Of a stretch of 10,376 nt of DNA, positions 1-6,394 are shown in pieces. The first letter of the stretch is position 1. Every line of letters begins with the position of its first letter. This stretch comes from Acidimangrovimonas sp. (lineage in GTDB: Bacteria; Pseudomonadota; Alphaproteobacteria; Rhodobacterales; Rhodobacteraceae), in contig JASBUM010000378.1 of the NCBI GenBank assembly GCA_030147905.1, forward strand, positions 1-10,376, given 5' to 3'. A program made the translations under genes and the position numbers. The notes under the pieces are model-generated. The model searched no databases. It saw only the letters and a list, made by a program, of their open reading frames with translations, and was not told where the DNA came from.

Positions 1-231
1 GATATCGGCGATCAGCCGCTGCAGGCCGGGCCGCTCCAGCGTCCCGCCGGAAATCCCACCGTCGTCATAACGGTCGCGCACAAGCACCCAGCCCTCGGAG
101 CGCTGGCTGGCGATATAGGCTTCGCAGGCCTCCCGCTGGGCGTCGAGCGAGTTGAACTCCTGCTCCAGCCCCTCTTCGGAGGACTTGCGGGTATAGACGG
201 CGCAGCGGCGCTTGATCTTCACCTCCGTCAT
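1..231 (-). CDS. Large serine recombinase, N-terminal part (runs off left edge)
   Basis: This is the start of a large serine site-specific recombinase, the enzyme class that integrates and excises phages and mobile elements through a 5'-phosphoserine intermediate. Only the first 77 residues lie in the window, so the zinc-ribbon and C-terminal DNA-binding parts are not visible. The resolvase-type catalytic start is clear: AVYTRKSSEEG at residues 11-21, with Ser17 the likely nucleophile and Arg15 beside it, then FNSLDAQREACEAYI and YDDGGISGGTLERPGL, both hallmarks of the family's N-terminal domain. The ATG (231-229) overlaps the stop of the upstream DUF2924 gene as ATGA. GGAGG lies 5 bases upstream (241-237), so the start is well supported. 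It is the last visible gene of a three-gene leftward unit. Family assignment is secure; whether the full protein is intact cannot be judged here. Confidence 0.93.
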   Translation of the reverse strand, partial: MTEVKIKRRCAVYTRKSSEEGLEQEFNSLDAQREACEAYIASQRSEGWVLVRDRYDDGGISGGTLERPGLQRLIADI

Positions 232-677
232 GACCGCCTCCGCGATTTCAAGCCAAAGAATACCCAGCCGTTCCAACGGGTGCCGGTGATGGCGCGTGCG
301 ATGGCCGAGAGCGACTTGTAGGGCCGCCCCTGCCATTCGAAGCCGTCGGCGGTGACGGTGACGACATGCTCCACGCCCTGCCATTCGCGGATCAGGCGGG
401 TGCCGGCGATGGGCATGGCATCGGCCCGCACGCGGCTCTTCTTCCGGTCGCCGCCGTCCAGTTCCTCCCCCAGCCGCTCAAGCCGCCGGATCGTCTCGGG
501 CTTCAACCCGCCAAGGCTGAGTTCCTGGATGCGATAGGCCAGCCGGCTTTCGAGGTAACGCCGGTTGAAGGGCGGCGGCTCGCTGTCGAACAGCTCGCGC
601 CATTGGGCCTTCAGCTCGGGCGTCTTCATGGTCTTGAGCGCGGCGAGGCGCGCGGGGATGGGATCAGGCAAATTCAT
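228..677 (-). CDS. DUF2924 family protein, recombinase-associated
   Basis: A 149-residue basic protein with the layout of DUF2924, a family often encoded directly before large serine recombinases in proteobacterial prophages and islands; its biochemical role is not established. Visible family features are the N-terminal helix with LAALKTMKTPELKAQW, the segment PPPFNRRYLESRLAYRIQEL near residues 35-54, and a C-terminal half containing GTRLIREWQGVEH and YKSLSAIARAITGTRWNG (about residues 120-137). The latter resembles a small DNA-binding or recombinase-accessory fold. The start ATG at 677 overlaps the preceding gene's stop (ATGA) and has GGAGG 5 bases upstream. Its own stop overlaps the recombinase start, so the three genes are probably translationally coupled. 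A role as recombination accessory or directionality factor is inference from position only. Confidence 0.9.
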   Translation of the reverse strand: MNLPDPIPARLAALKTMKTPELKAQWRELFDSEPPPFNRRYLESRLAYRIQELSLGGLKPETIRRLERLGEELDGGDRKKSRVRADAMPIAGTRLIREWQGVEHVVTVTADGFEWQGRPYKSLSAIARAITGTRWNGWVFFGLKSRRRS

Positions 678-877
678 TCGGTCCTCCGTTCGGTTGGACC
701 CGCACTACCGCTCTGGTCGAGCGAGTTGTGTAGCAAAAAGACTCCTTCTCTCTGGATATGTTGCCGGTTCTCCCGCATCCGCAGCCTCACCAGCCCCGCC
801 GCCAGCAGGCGGCAGAGTTCCGCGCGGCGCTCGGCCGGGGACAGCATTTCGGGTGGCAGGGGATTGGGGCGTTTCAT
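674..877 (-). CDS. Small conserved protein upstream of DUF2924/recombinase
   Basis: A 67-residue protein beginning MKRPNPLPPEMLSPAERRAE, followed by a helical stretch (CRLLAAGLVRLRMRENRQ) and a polar tail. Short proteins with the LPPEMLSPAERRAE-type opening recur next to DUF2924 and large serine recombinases, so it looks like a real first gene of this module; its function is unknown. I chose the ATG at 877 because the conserved opening starts there. The open frame extends upstream to 1006, but that part is Cys/Arg-rich and unlike any family. A purine-rich AGGAAGGA lies about 13 bases upstream, a loose ribosome-site spacing. The stop overlaps the DUF2924 start as ATGA. It could be a small helical DNA-binding or accessory factor, but no diagnostic motif is present. 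Confidence 0.75.
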   Translation of the reverse strand: MKRPNPLPPEMLSPAERRAELCRLLAAGLVRLRMRENRQHIQREGVFLLHNSLDQSGSAGPTERRTE

Positions 878-1000
878 GGGATAGCGGCGTTCCTTCCTGA
901 GAGCTTCCCATGAGAAAAGCCATCCGCAGCGCCGGGATGGGACAGGCGGTACGAAAAGCAGAACGCAACGCGAACATTTCCGCTTGTGATTCCGGCAGGG

Positions 1001-1020
1001 AACCACAATCCTCTGTGGTT
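1001..1020. promoter_or_regulatory. 7-bp inverted repeat in divergent intergenic region (possible operator)
   Basis: AACCACA (1001-1007) and its exact reverse complement TGTGGTT (1014-1020) flank a 6-base spacer. The repeat is the only strong symmetry in the 180-base gap (878-1057) between the leftward recombinase module and the rightward operon, about 38 bases before the 742-aa gene. That is where an operator for divergent promoters would sit. No T-run follows, so a terminator is unlikely. I could not identify a convincing -35/-10 pair on either strand; the rest of the gap shows nothing else I can name. The bound regulator is unknown. Confidence 0.45.
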
Positions 1021-1057
1021 GAGTCGCTATCGAGCAGCTATTGGTTGAGGTGAGTTC

Positions 1058-3286
1058 ATGCCGCGAAAGTCATTGCCGCTCGGCCCGGAAACGCGGGCCC
1101 TGATCGAAGAAGCACGGGCAGATCTCCTCCACGCGGCGCTCACCGCCAGGGACGGCGAAAACGAGCCGGAAATCCCCCTGCCAGCGGATGTGCCGAACCT
1201 CGGGGACGAGGAAGCGGTCGATGCTTTCCGTGACCGGCTGGTCGAGATCCTCGCACAGCGTGACGCCGACGAACTCGAGCCGCTCGAGACGCGCGCGCGC
1301 CGTATCCGGCATCTGGCCGAGGGCAAGGGCATCACCTCGCTCGAGGTCGTCGTCGCGCAGAAGCTCGACGACGAGCGCATCCGCCTCTTCGAGGACCAGC
1401 CCGATCCGCTTTGCCGCAGCATCTGGGCCTTCGTGAACGCGCGCGGCGTCTTCGAGGACGCCGAAAGCTTCCACTACACGCGGCAATACCGCGAGCATCG
1501 CAAGCTCTACGACGCCTTCGAAGTCGATCTCGAGACGATCATGCCGGTGGACGCGGGCAAGATCGACACCGCCGCGCTGGTGGCAAGGCTCAGGAAGGAG
1601 CTTGGCATCAAGAAGGAGGTGTCCTGCACGGTCAGCACGGTCGATCTGCCGGCCACGGAGGCGCATCCGGCCTCGGTCATGGTGATCGTGCGCCACGGCG
1701 GCAGGCTCTCGAGCGTGTTCCACCTGCGCGACGATGGCCGTCGGCGCGCGATGTATTACCGCCCGCCGAACGAGGTATCGTTGATCTATACGCCCTCGCT
1801 GCGTCAGATCGAGGTTTGCGCCGACAGCCCCGTAGAGCGCCGCCAGGTCGGCGAGATCTTCGCGGAGGTTACGCTCGGCCACGACATCACGGGTAAGCCG
1901 CTCACCTGGAAGCGATACAATCTTTTGCGATTTCGGACGTCGCTGCGGCTCGAGCGGCCCGAAATCGAAGGCTACGACATCACGCGGGTCCGCGTGCTGG
2001 AAGCCGAGGTGCGGCTAGGTCTGTGGCGACGGAAGCTCCTCCTCAAGGTGACCATGGACGACGACATTGAGGACATCGCGCAGCAATACCTCGGTGCCCG
2101 GAACGTGTTTCGGCGTGCCGACGGCTTCAGCCGGATCGGCATCGCCGTGTCCTACAGCCGGGCGGGCGACGCGCGAAAGCGCACCCTCAACATCACGGTT
2201 TCCGGGACCAGGAGCTGCAACCTGCAAAGCCACAAGGATCCCGAGGAACGCAGCCTCGGCTTTGCGCTGCTGCGGGCCTGGGGCATCCTGACGGCGTTTC
2301 GCCAGCTCGACCCGACGGACCTTCGGGCAATGTTTGGCGCGCTCGTGACTCTGCATGACAGGGTCGAGGACGAGGTGAGCGGTCAACAGCTGCGCGAACT
2401 GGGCCTTGACCCGGAGCGGTTGATCGAGGGCGGTCTTCTGGAACGTCGCGACCGGCAGGACGTGGTTCTGATCGAGGAAGAGGGCATGGAGGGGGAAGGC
2501 GCGATCGAGCCGTCCGCGCGCCCGGGGATGGTCCGGGCCGTCGGGCCCTTCGGCGAGGAGGCGGGCGAGATTCCCGCCGAGGACCTTGATCTGTACGCAA
2601 TCAATCGCGAATGGCTGCATGAGACGTTGCTGCGCCTCATCAGGCCGCTTGCCGGCCGGCGGGGTGCGCGAGCGGCGATCGATCCGGATCTGACGCTGAT
2701 CGGCGCGATGGAGATCGACGGCGCCGAGGTGCCGCTTTACTTTGCCAGGCGGCTGAACGATCTGAAGACGCTTGCGCGGCTCGATGTCATGATGCGCGCG
2801 CGCAACCAGGCGGGCGTGGGCATCGTGCTGTCCGCCGGCCCGGACCATCCGGCTCATCTCGGCCCCAATGTCGTGGTACCGCTTGTGGATCACCTCGCGA
2901 CGGGCGAGGCTGAGTGCGTTCTGTCCCGCGATGGGCTTGAGCTCGCCTGGCGTGGTGGGCGCGAGATGGCTCGCGGCGGAGCGGTGCCACAGGTACTCCG
3001 TTCCGGCAAGCAGTCGGCCATGCTCCATGTGCCGGGCAAGCCACCGCTTCCGTTGACGGGCGCGGAGCAGATCAGGATTTTCGAACGTCTCGTTGCAGCT
3101 GCGAGAGCCGGCAGCCCGGACGTTCATGTCAAGGACCTCATGGAAGGTCTTGGCTCCCGAAGTCCGCAACAAGCCTTCCGCGCGCCGGTCTGGAAAAGCA
3201 TCAGAGACGTCTACATCGGTCCCGGCCAGAAGCGCGGCTACTGGCGGCTGATCACTGCCCAGGAGGCACCGACCGCCCCCGTCTAA
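1058..3286 (+). CDS. Unrecognised 742-aa protein, first rightward gene
   Basis: A full-length 742-residue soluble protein whose family I do not recognise. The ATG at 1058 has GAGG 7 bases upstream (1047-1050). The N-terminal ~110 residues are charged and helical. A segment around residues 120-155 (DPLCRSIWAFVNARGVFEDA, then HYTRQYREHRKLYDAFEVD) looks like a conserved core. Residues about 205-410 alternate beta-type stretches (SVMVIVRHGGRLSSVFHLRD; MYYRPPNEVSLIYTP; TLNITVSGTRSCNLQS). The last ~70 residues (VHVKDLMEGLG ... VWKSIRDVYIGPGQKRGYWRL) suggest a small winged-helix-like domain. There is no signal peptide, membrane segment, Walker motif or obvious nuclease motif. It is divergent from the recombinase module and separated from the early phage genes by 80 bases, so it could be cargo (for example a defence or regulatory protein) or a phage early gene. 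Gene reality is strong; function is open. Confidence 0.9.
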   Translation: MPRKSLPLGPETRALIEEARADLLHAALTARDGENEPEIPLPADVPNLGDEEAVDAFRDRLVEILAQRDADELEPLETRARRIRHLAEGKGITSLEVVVAQKLDDERIRLFEDQPDPLCRSIWAFVNARGVFEDAESFHYTRQYREHRKLYDAFEVDLETIMPVDAGKIDTAALVARLRKELGIKKEVSCTVSTVDLPATEAHPASVMVIVRHGGRLSSVFHLRDDGRRRAMYYRPPNEVSLIYTPSLRQIEVCADSPVERRQVGEIFAEVTLGHDITGKPLTWKRYNLLRFRTSLRLERPEIEGYDITRVRVLEAEVRLGLWRRKLLLKVTMDDDIEDIAQQYLGARNVFRRADGFSRIGIAVSYSRAGDARKRTLNITVSGTRSCNLQSHKDPEERSLGFALLRAWGILTAFRQLDPTDLRAMFGALVTLHDRVEDEVSGQQLRELGLDPERLIEGGLLERRDRQDVVLIEEEGMEGEGAIEPSARPGMVRAVGPFGEEAGEIPAEDLDLYAINREWLHETLLRLIRPLAGRRGARAAIDPDLTLIGAMEIDGAEVPLYFARRLNDLKTLARLDVMMRARNQAGVGIVLSAGPDHPAHLGPNVVVPLVDHLATGEAECVLSRDGLELAWRGGREMARGGAVPQVLRSGKQSAMLHVPGKPPLPLTGAEQIRIFERLVAAARAGSPDVHVKDLMEGLGSRSPQQAFRAPVWKSIRDVYIGPGQKRGYWRLITAQEAPTAPV

Positions 3287-3298
3287 CAAGCGTCTAAC
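3280..3298. repeat. 8-bp direct repeat at the end of the 742-aa gene
   Basis: CGTCTAAC occurs at 3280-3287 and again at 3291-3298, separated by AAG. The first copy contains the TAA stop of the 742-aa gene and the second lies just after it in another frame. It may be a small duplication or a chance repeat; no function is claimed. Confidence 0.4.
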
Positions 3299-3341
3299 CT
3301 GAAGGGCGGGACGGTCGAACAAATCGCTGTCTATTGGAAAG

Positions 3342-3360
3342 GCTCCACAGCAAGAGGAGC
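3342..3360 (+). promoter_or_regulatory. Ribosome binding site of the Com-like gene inside a small hairpin
   Basis: The Shine-Dalgarno AGAGGAG (3353-3359) is 7 bases before the ATG at 3367 and fixes that start. GCTCC (3342-3346) is the exact complement of GGAGC (3356-3360), so a 5-bp stem with a 9-base loop could mask part of the ribosome site. The stem is short and GC-rich sequence gives many such pairings, so regulation is only a possibility. Confidence 0.35.
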
Positions 3361-3366
3361 ATTTCC

Positions 3367-3615
3367 ATGCCGACTCCCCACTTTCAGCGCGGATATGCGC
3401 ACCCGACCGGCCAGGCGCGCCGCGCGGCCGGCAATCCCGATCACTCCGACACTGAATGGCGCTGCACGCGCTGCGACAAGCTGCTCGGCATCCGCCGGGG
3501 CGGCCAGCTGCACCTGCGCTTTGCCCGGGGCCACGAATATTTCGTGAGCCTGCCCGCCGTCGCCAGCTGCCGGGGCTGCGGCACGCTGAACAAGGCCCCG
3601 TCGCCCGCGCTCTGA
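3367..3615 (+). CDS. Com-like zinc-ribbon protein
   Basis: An 82-residue protein with two CxxC pairs in a zinc-ribbon arrangement: WRCTRCDKLLG at about residues 36-46 and SCRGCGTLN at about residues 67-75, separated by LHLRFARGHEYFVSLPAV. The pattern RCxxCxKLL ... CxxCGTLN resembles phage Mu Com and Com-like regulators. Mu Com is a small zinc protein that activates translation of the DNA-modification gene mom. No mom-like gene is visible here, so the target is unknown. The ATG at 3367 is chosen over an in-frame TTG at 3334 because AGAGGAG sits 7 bases before it. The N-terminal 35 residues are basic and probably disordered. A rubredoxin- or ribosomal-type zinc ribbon is the alternative. The CDS is confident, the Com relationship moderate. 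Confidence 0.7.
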   Translation: MPTPHFQRGYAHPTGQARRAAGNPDHSDTEWRCTRCDKLLGIRRGGQLHLRFARGHEYFVSLPAVASCRGCGTLNKAPSPAL

Positions 3616-3623
3616 CGCGGGCG
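3602..3623 (+). terminator. GC-rich hairpin spanning a stop codon (terminator-like)
   Basis: CGCCCGCG (3602-3609) pairs perfectly with CGCGGGCG (3616-3623) around the 6-base loop CTCTGA, which contains the TGA of the Com-like gene. The 8-bp all-GC stem is strong, but only a weak pyrimidine stretch (CCCGCTCTCATCTT) follows. It may act as an attenuator or RNA-stabilising hairpin rather than a full intrinsic terminator. A 12-bp palindrome (GCGGGC/GCCCGC, 3617-3628) overlaps it and offers an alternative fold. Confidence 0.35.
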
Positions 3624-3713
3624 CCCGCTCTCATCTTGCAACCGAAGAGACGCGCGACGTCCTGACCTGGCCACGAGAAGGCGCCCGACGCCTGGCCGAA
3701 AGGCAGACGTCCG

Positions 3714-4424
3714 ATGTCCTTCGAATGGCACGAGATCCACGACAGCCTCGTGATGACGACCAACACCCTGAGTTTCCAGAAGTCCTTCCAGGCGCTTCGG
3801 CGCGGCGATTCCGCGCTCGGGCGCTTCACCGACCCGGCGGCGCTTCTCGACATGCTTCATTCGCGCACGGGCTGCGCCGAGCGGAAGAACCGCGTCCTCC
3901 AGGCCCTGGTGTCCGCGGCGCAAGGCGATGACCCCGCTTCCGACTGCGCGTTGACGCTCGCTCTGCTCGCGCTCTGGCCGGGGCTCGACGCGGTGCGTCG
4001 GCGGCTCTCGTGGCGCAAGGCCGGTCGCCCCGACGAGGTATCCTCCGAAGTCCTCGCGCGCGCCACCGAGACCCTGCGTGGGCTCGATCTCGATCGGGTC
4101 AGCAGGATCGCGGCGACGGTCCTGCGCAACGTCGAGCGCGATGCCCTGCGTGCCCATTGCCGCCAGGCGGACCGGGCGCTGCTCGCCGCCAATATCGAGC
4201 CGGAGGAATTGGCCGCGCCGACACCAGGCGCCGAGGCGATCTTCCTGCGCCGCGATCTCGGACGGCTTCTCGGCCGCGACGCTGATCTCGTCCTGCAGGT
4301 GGCGGTCGAAGGGTCCACCCAGCGCGAGATCGCCGGGGAGCTTGGTCTGTCCGAGGCGGCCGCGCGCAAGCGCTATCAGCGCGCCACGCGCCGCCTGCGG
4401 GGGGCATTCGATGAATTCGTCTGA
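3714..4424 (+). CDS. Sigma-70 region 4-like DNA-binding regulator
   Basis: A 236-residue protein whose C-terminus carries a helix-turn-helix of the sigma-factor region 4 type. It reads DADLVLQVAVEGSTQREIAG, then ELGLSEAAARKRYQRATRRL (about residues 188-229), with the usual 'x-reIA..LglSe.aarkr..Ra.rrLr' spacing. A recognisable region 2 (core polymerase binding and -10 recognition) is not obvious; the N-terminal ~150 residues are helical with several Arg/Ala-rich stretches. It may be a phage-encoded sigma-like regulator of later genes rather than a complete sigma factor. The ATG at 3714 has GAAAGG 10 bases upstream; an in-frame ATG 13 codons later lacks a clear ribosome site. It follows the Com-like gene after a 98-base gap with a terminator-like hairpin, so it could have its own promoter. 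The HTH call is good; the sigma label is tentative. Confidence 0.78.
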   Translation: MSFEWHEIHDSLVMTTNTLSFQKSFQALRRGDSALGRFTDPAALLDMLHSRTGCAERKNRVLQALVSAAQGDDPASDCALTLALLALWPGLDAVRRRLSWRKAGRPDEVSSEVLARATETLRGLDLDRVSRIAATVLRNVERDALRAHCRQADRALLAANIEPEELAAPTPGAEAIFLRRDLGRLLGRDADLVLQVAVEGSTQREIAGELGLSEAAARKRYQRATRRLRGAFDEFV

Positions 4425-4470
4425 GCGCATGTCCCGTTTCGCGGGTCCGGATGGCTTTTCCCTTTCGAAC

Positions 4471-4491
4471 GGTCCGCGACGGTCGCGGGCC
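4471..4491 (+). promoter_or_regulatory. Near-perfect GC-rich inverted repeat before the 67-aa gene
   Basis: GGTCCGCGAC (4471-4480) and GTCGCGGGCC (4482-4491) form a 10-bp stem with one G-U wobble about a single central base; in RNA the loop would open by a few pairs. It ends 6 bases before the GAGGA ribosome site (4497-4501) of the next gene. It lies in the 85-base gap after the sigma-like gene. No T-run follows. It could be an attenuator, an RNA processing site, or a dyad operator. Confidence 0.35.
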
Positions 4492-4509
4492 CAATCGAGG
4501 AACGACCCG

Positions 4510-4713
4510 ATGAAGGATCGCCATCGACCACCTGCCGGAGAACTCACCCGCATTCCGGGGCTCTATCGCCGCTGGGAACTGCCCGAGGTGCTCCGGGGGC
4601 ACCGCACCTACCGTATCGAGAAGGCCGGCATGCACGAGGACGGAACGCCGCTTGTCGCGCTCTATGCCGATGCCCCCGGCCCCGCCGGGACACCTTCCGG
4701 AACCGATGCGTAG
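4510..4713 (+). CDS. Small unrecognised protein (67 aa)
   Basis: A 67-residue protein beginning MKDRHRPPAGELTRIPGLYR, with a compact central part (RWELPEVLRGHRTYRIEKAG, then DGTPLVALYADA) that reads like a small folded domain, and a Pro/Gly-rich tail. I do not recognise a family. The ATG at 4510 has GAGGA (4497-4501) 8 bases upstream. The frame is open further upstream, including an ATG at 4429 without a ribosome site, but that overlaps or abuts the sigma-like gene and reads as noise. It ends 24 bases before the next gene's chosen start, in the same direction, so it is probably part of the early operon. Confidence 0.62.
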   Translation: MKDRHRPPAGELTRIPGLYRRWELPEVLRGHRTYRIEKAGMHEDGTPLVALYADAPGPAGTPSGTDA

Positions 4714-4737
4714 AGGCAGGACATGGGAGTGACACGC

Positions 4738-5085
4738 ATGCCCCGCACCGCCTTCACACCCGTGACCCGCGCCGCGCGCCCGCTCACGGATATCGAATTC
4801 TGCGCCTGGGTGGGTCAGGCCGCGCCCGTCGACCGGCTGGAATACCACCGGGGTTTTCTCGGGATCGACACGATGCCGGGCATGTCGACGCTGAATGACA
4901 AAGATCGCCAACGCCTCGCCGCCCTGGCCGGGGCCGCCTTCCGCGCCTGCGAGGCGGGGCTCGTGCATCTGGTGCAACAGCGCCTTGGCCCCGACCGCTT
5001 CGCCTACCTCGCCATCGCCCGGCCGAAACCCCGCGCGGCGCCCATGCCGCTCGAGCGCCTGCTCGCCGAGCCGGAGGCCGCCTGA
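4738..5085 (+). CDS. Unrecognised early protein (115 aa)
   Basis: A 115-residue protein with PLTDIEFCAWVGQAAPVDRL and YHRGFLGID near the N-terminus, a helix (DKDRQRLAALAGAAFRACEA) in the middle, and GLVHLVQQRLGPDRFAYLAI towards the end. The last part has the look of a winged-helix recognition helix followed by a beta wing. Proteins with a 'vhLvQrRlg...faYia' ending occur in alphaproteobacterial prophages, but I cannot name the function. Two starts are possible: ATG 4738 has GGGAG 8 bases upstream and is preferred, while ATG 4723 with GAGG 6 bases upstream would add five residues. The stop overlaps the next start as TGATG, indicating translational coupling. Confidence 0.8.
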   Translation: MPRTAFTPVTRAARPLTDIEFCAWVGQAAPVDRLEYHRGFLGIDTMPGMSTLNDKDRQRLAALAGAAFRACEAGLVHLVQQRLGPDRFAYLAIARPKPRAAPMPLERLLAEPEAA

Positions 5086-5618
5086 TGCACGACTTTCTCG
5101 ATCACTTCGCCAATCATGGAGACCCGTTCATGCCTTTCCCTGACAATGCGCCCAAGCCCGACGATCTGCCCGGGCTCGATCCGGCCGAACTCGCGCAGCT
5201 GCCGGTCGAACTGCTCGCCATCCTGCAGCGCGAAGTGGACGAGCGCCTGAAGCAGGCGAAGGCCGCCAAGGCCCGCCTCGATGGGGCGCTGACCATCCGC
5301 TACGCAACCCGCGCCGAGGAGGCCCGCCGCGCGGTCGGCAAGGACACCGGCACCGTCAGGCTGGACGATGGCGACTTCATCGTGGTCGCCGATCTGCCCA
5401 AGCGCGTCGACTGGGACCAGGAACAGCTCGCCGCCATGGTCGAGCGCATCCGCGCCGCGGGCGACGATCCCGGCCAGTATGTCGACGTCACCTACAAGGT
5501 GCCCGAGCGCAAATATGCCGCCTGGCCCGAGGCGATCCGCAAGGGCTTCGAGCCCGCGCGCACCGTGCGACCGGGCACGCTGAAGGTCGCGATCCTGCCG
5601 CGGGAGGGCGTGCAATGA
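5085..5618 (+). CDS. Unrecognised early protein with helical N-terminal half (177 aa)
   Basis: A 177-residue protein of no family I recognise. After a Pro/Asp-rich lead there is a long charged helix with coiled-coil character (about residues 36-72, ELAQLPVELLAILQREVDER, then LKQAKAAKARLDGAL). A compact C-terminal part follows with alternating strands (TGTVRLDDGDFIVVADLPKR; QYVDVTYKVPERKYAAWPEA; VRPGTLKVAI). The end resembles a small domain that might bind a partner or nucleic acid, but no catalytic residues stand out. The ATG at 5085 has GGAGG 7 bases upstream and overlaps the previous stop. A second in-frame ATG at 5130 also has GGAG 8 bases before it, so a shorter product (162 aa) is possible. 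Its stop overlaps the next start by ATGA. It is probably co-translated with its neighbours. Confidence 0.82.
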   Translation: MHDFLDHFANHGDPFMPFPDNAPKPDDLPGLDPAELAQLPVELLAILQREVDERLKQAKAAKARLDGALTIRYATRAEEARRAVGKDTGTVRLDDGDFIVVADLPKRVDWDQEQLAAMVERIRAAGDDPGQYVDVTYKVPERKYAAWPEAIRKGFEPARTVRPGTLKVAILPREGVQ

Positions 5619-6394
5619 CCGCGATCGCCCCGATTTCCCCCGAGGCACAGGATCTTCCCAGCCTGATCGACCGCGCCGCCAGCACGCTGGCGGGGGCCAA
5701 GACCGCCGCCGAGGTGCTCGAGGCGCGCGACATGGCCGGTCTGGCCTATGACGTGGCCAAACGCACCGCCCGGTTGCAGCGGGCCAAGAACGCTCATGAC
5801 GATCTCGTCGCGGCCGCCCATCGCGCGCAGGCCCATGCGCTCGAGATCGAGGCCCGCGCCAAGCGCCGGCTCGCCGACGAATACGATGCCGCGCAGGCGC
5901 GGGGAGAGGTGTTCGGCGCCCATGATGGCGCCCGTAAACGCGTCGACGGCGCCAACGCGATTGCAAGCAGCGCCGAGCTCGGCCTGCGCCGCGACCAGAT
6001 CCACGAGGCCCGCCAGATCCGCGACGCCGAGGCCGCGGAGCCCGGCATCGTGCGGCGCGCGCTGAACGAGCGCCTTGAACGTGGCGAGGAACCGACCCGC
6101 GCCGCTCTGCGCAAGATGGTGCTTGACGCGGCCAGGCGGGGGATGCGCCCGCAGCGCGCCGCCGGCCGCCGCAATCCCCTCCATGTTCCACCGACGCCCG
6201 AGCGCGCCGCCTGGCAGCATGTGACCGGCACCTTCCGCGCCTTCGCTGAGTGGGCCACCGACGAGAACCTCGCTCTCGCCCGGCAGGGCATGCGCGAGGC
6301 GCGGGACGACCCGTTCCACCATCTCGACGCCCGGGCCATCGCCCGCGGCGCTGCCGTTTTCACGAAAATCAAGGAGTGGCTCGATGCTGAATAG
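5615..6394 (+). CDS. Helical, coiled-coil early protein (259 aa)
   Basis: A 259-residue, Ala/Arg/Glu-rich, mostly helical protein. Residues about 15-100 (LPSLIDRAASTLAGAKTAAE through VAKRTARLQRAKNAHDDLVA to RAKRRLADEYDAAQARGEVF) look like a long helical hairpin or coiled coil. Residues 120-175 (LRRDQIHEARQIRDAEAAEP, then ALNERLERGEEPTRAALRKM) recall the helical DNA-binding region of ParB/Noc-like phage proteins, but no ParB nuclease-type motif is present. The C-terminus (HVTGTFRAFAEWATDENLAL ... FTKIKEWLDAE) is another helical module. The start is the ATG in the ATGA overlap at 5615. The stop lies 11 bases inside the next gene. A DNA-binding or scaffold role in replication is inference only. 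Confidence 0.82.
   Translation: MTAIAPISPEAQDLPSLIDRAASTLAGAKTAAEVLEARDMAGLAYDVAKRTARLQRAKNAHDDLVAAAHRAQAHALEIEARAKRRLADEYDAAQARGEVFGAHDGARKRVDGANAIASSAELGLRRDQIHEARQIRDAEAAEPGIVRRALNERLERGEEPTRAALRKMVLDAARRGMRPQRAAGRRNPLHVPPTPERAAWQHVTGTFRAFAEWATDENLALARQGMREARDDPFHHLDARAIARGAAVFTKIKEWLDAE

Noticed and set aside
878..1006. N-terminal extension of the 67-aa gene on the minus strand
   Set aside because: The conserved opening begins at the ATG at 877; the extension is Cys/Arg-rich and overlaps the candidate operator region.
984..1009. Promoter candidate TTGTGA ... CACAAT before the 742-aa gene
   Set aside because: Each hexamer matches only 4 of 6 consensus bases and the 14-base spacing is too short to support a call.
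2015..3853. Long open frame on the minus strand (612 codons) opposite the 742-aa gene
   Set aside because: It is antisense to a well-supported gene, is Arg/Ala/Pro-rich without domains, and crosses several intergenic gaps; this is typical of high-GC DNA.
4078..4509. In-frame extension upstream of the 67-aa gene
   Set aside because: Most of it overlaps the sigma-like gene in another frame and reads as low-complexity Arg/Ser; the ribosome site supports 4510.
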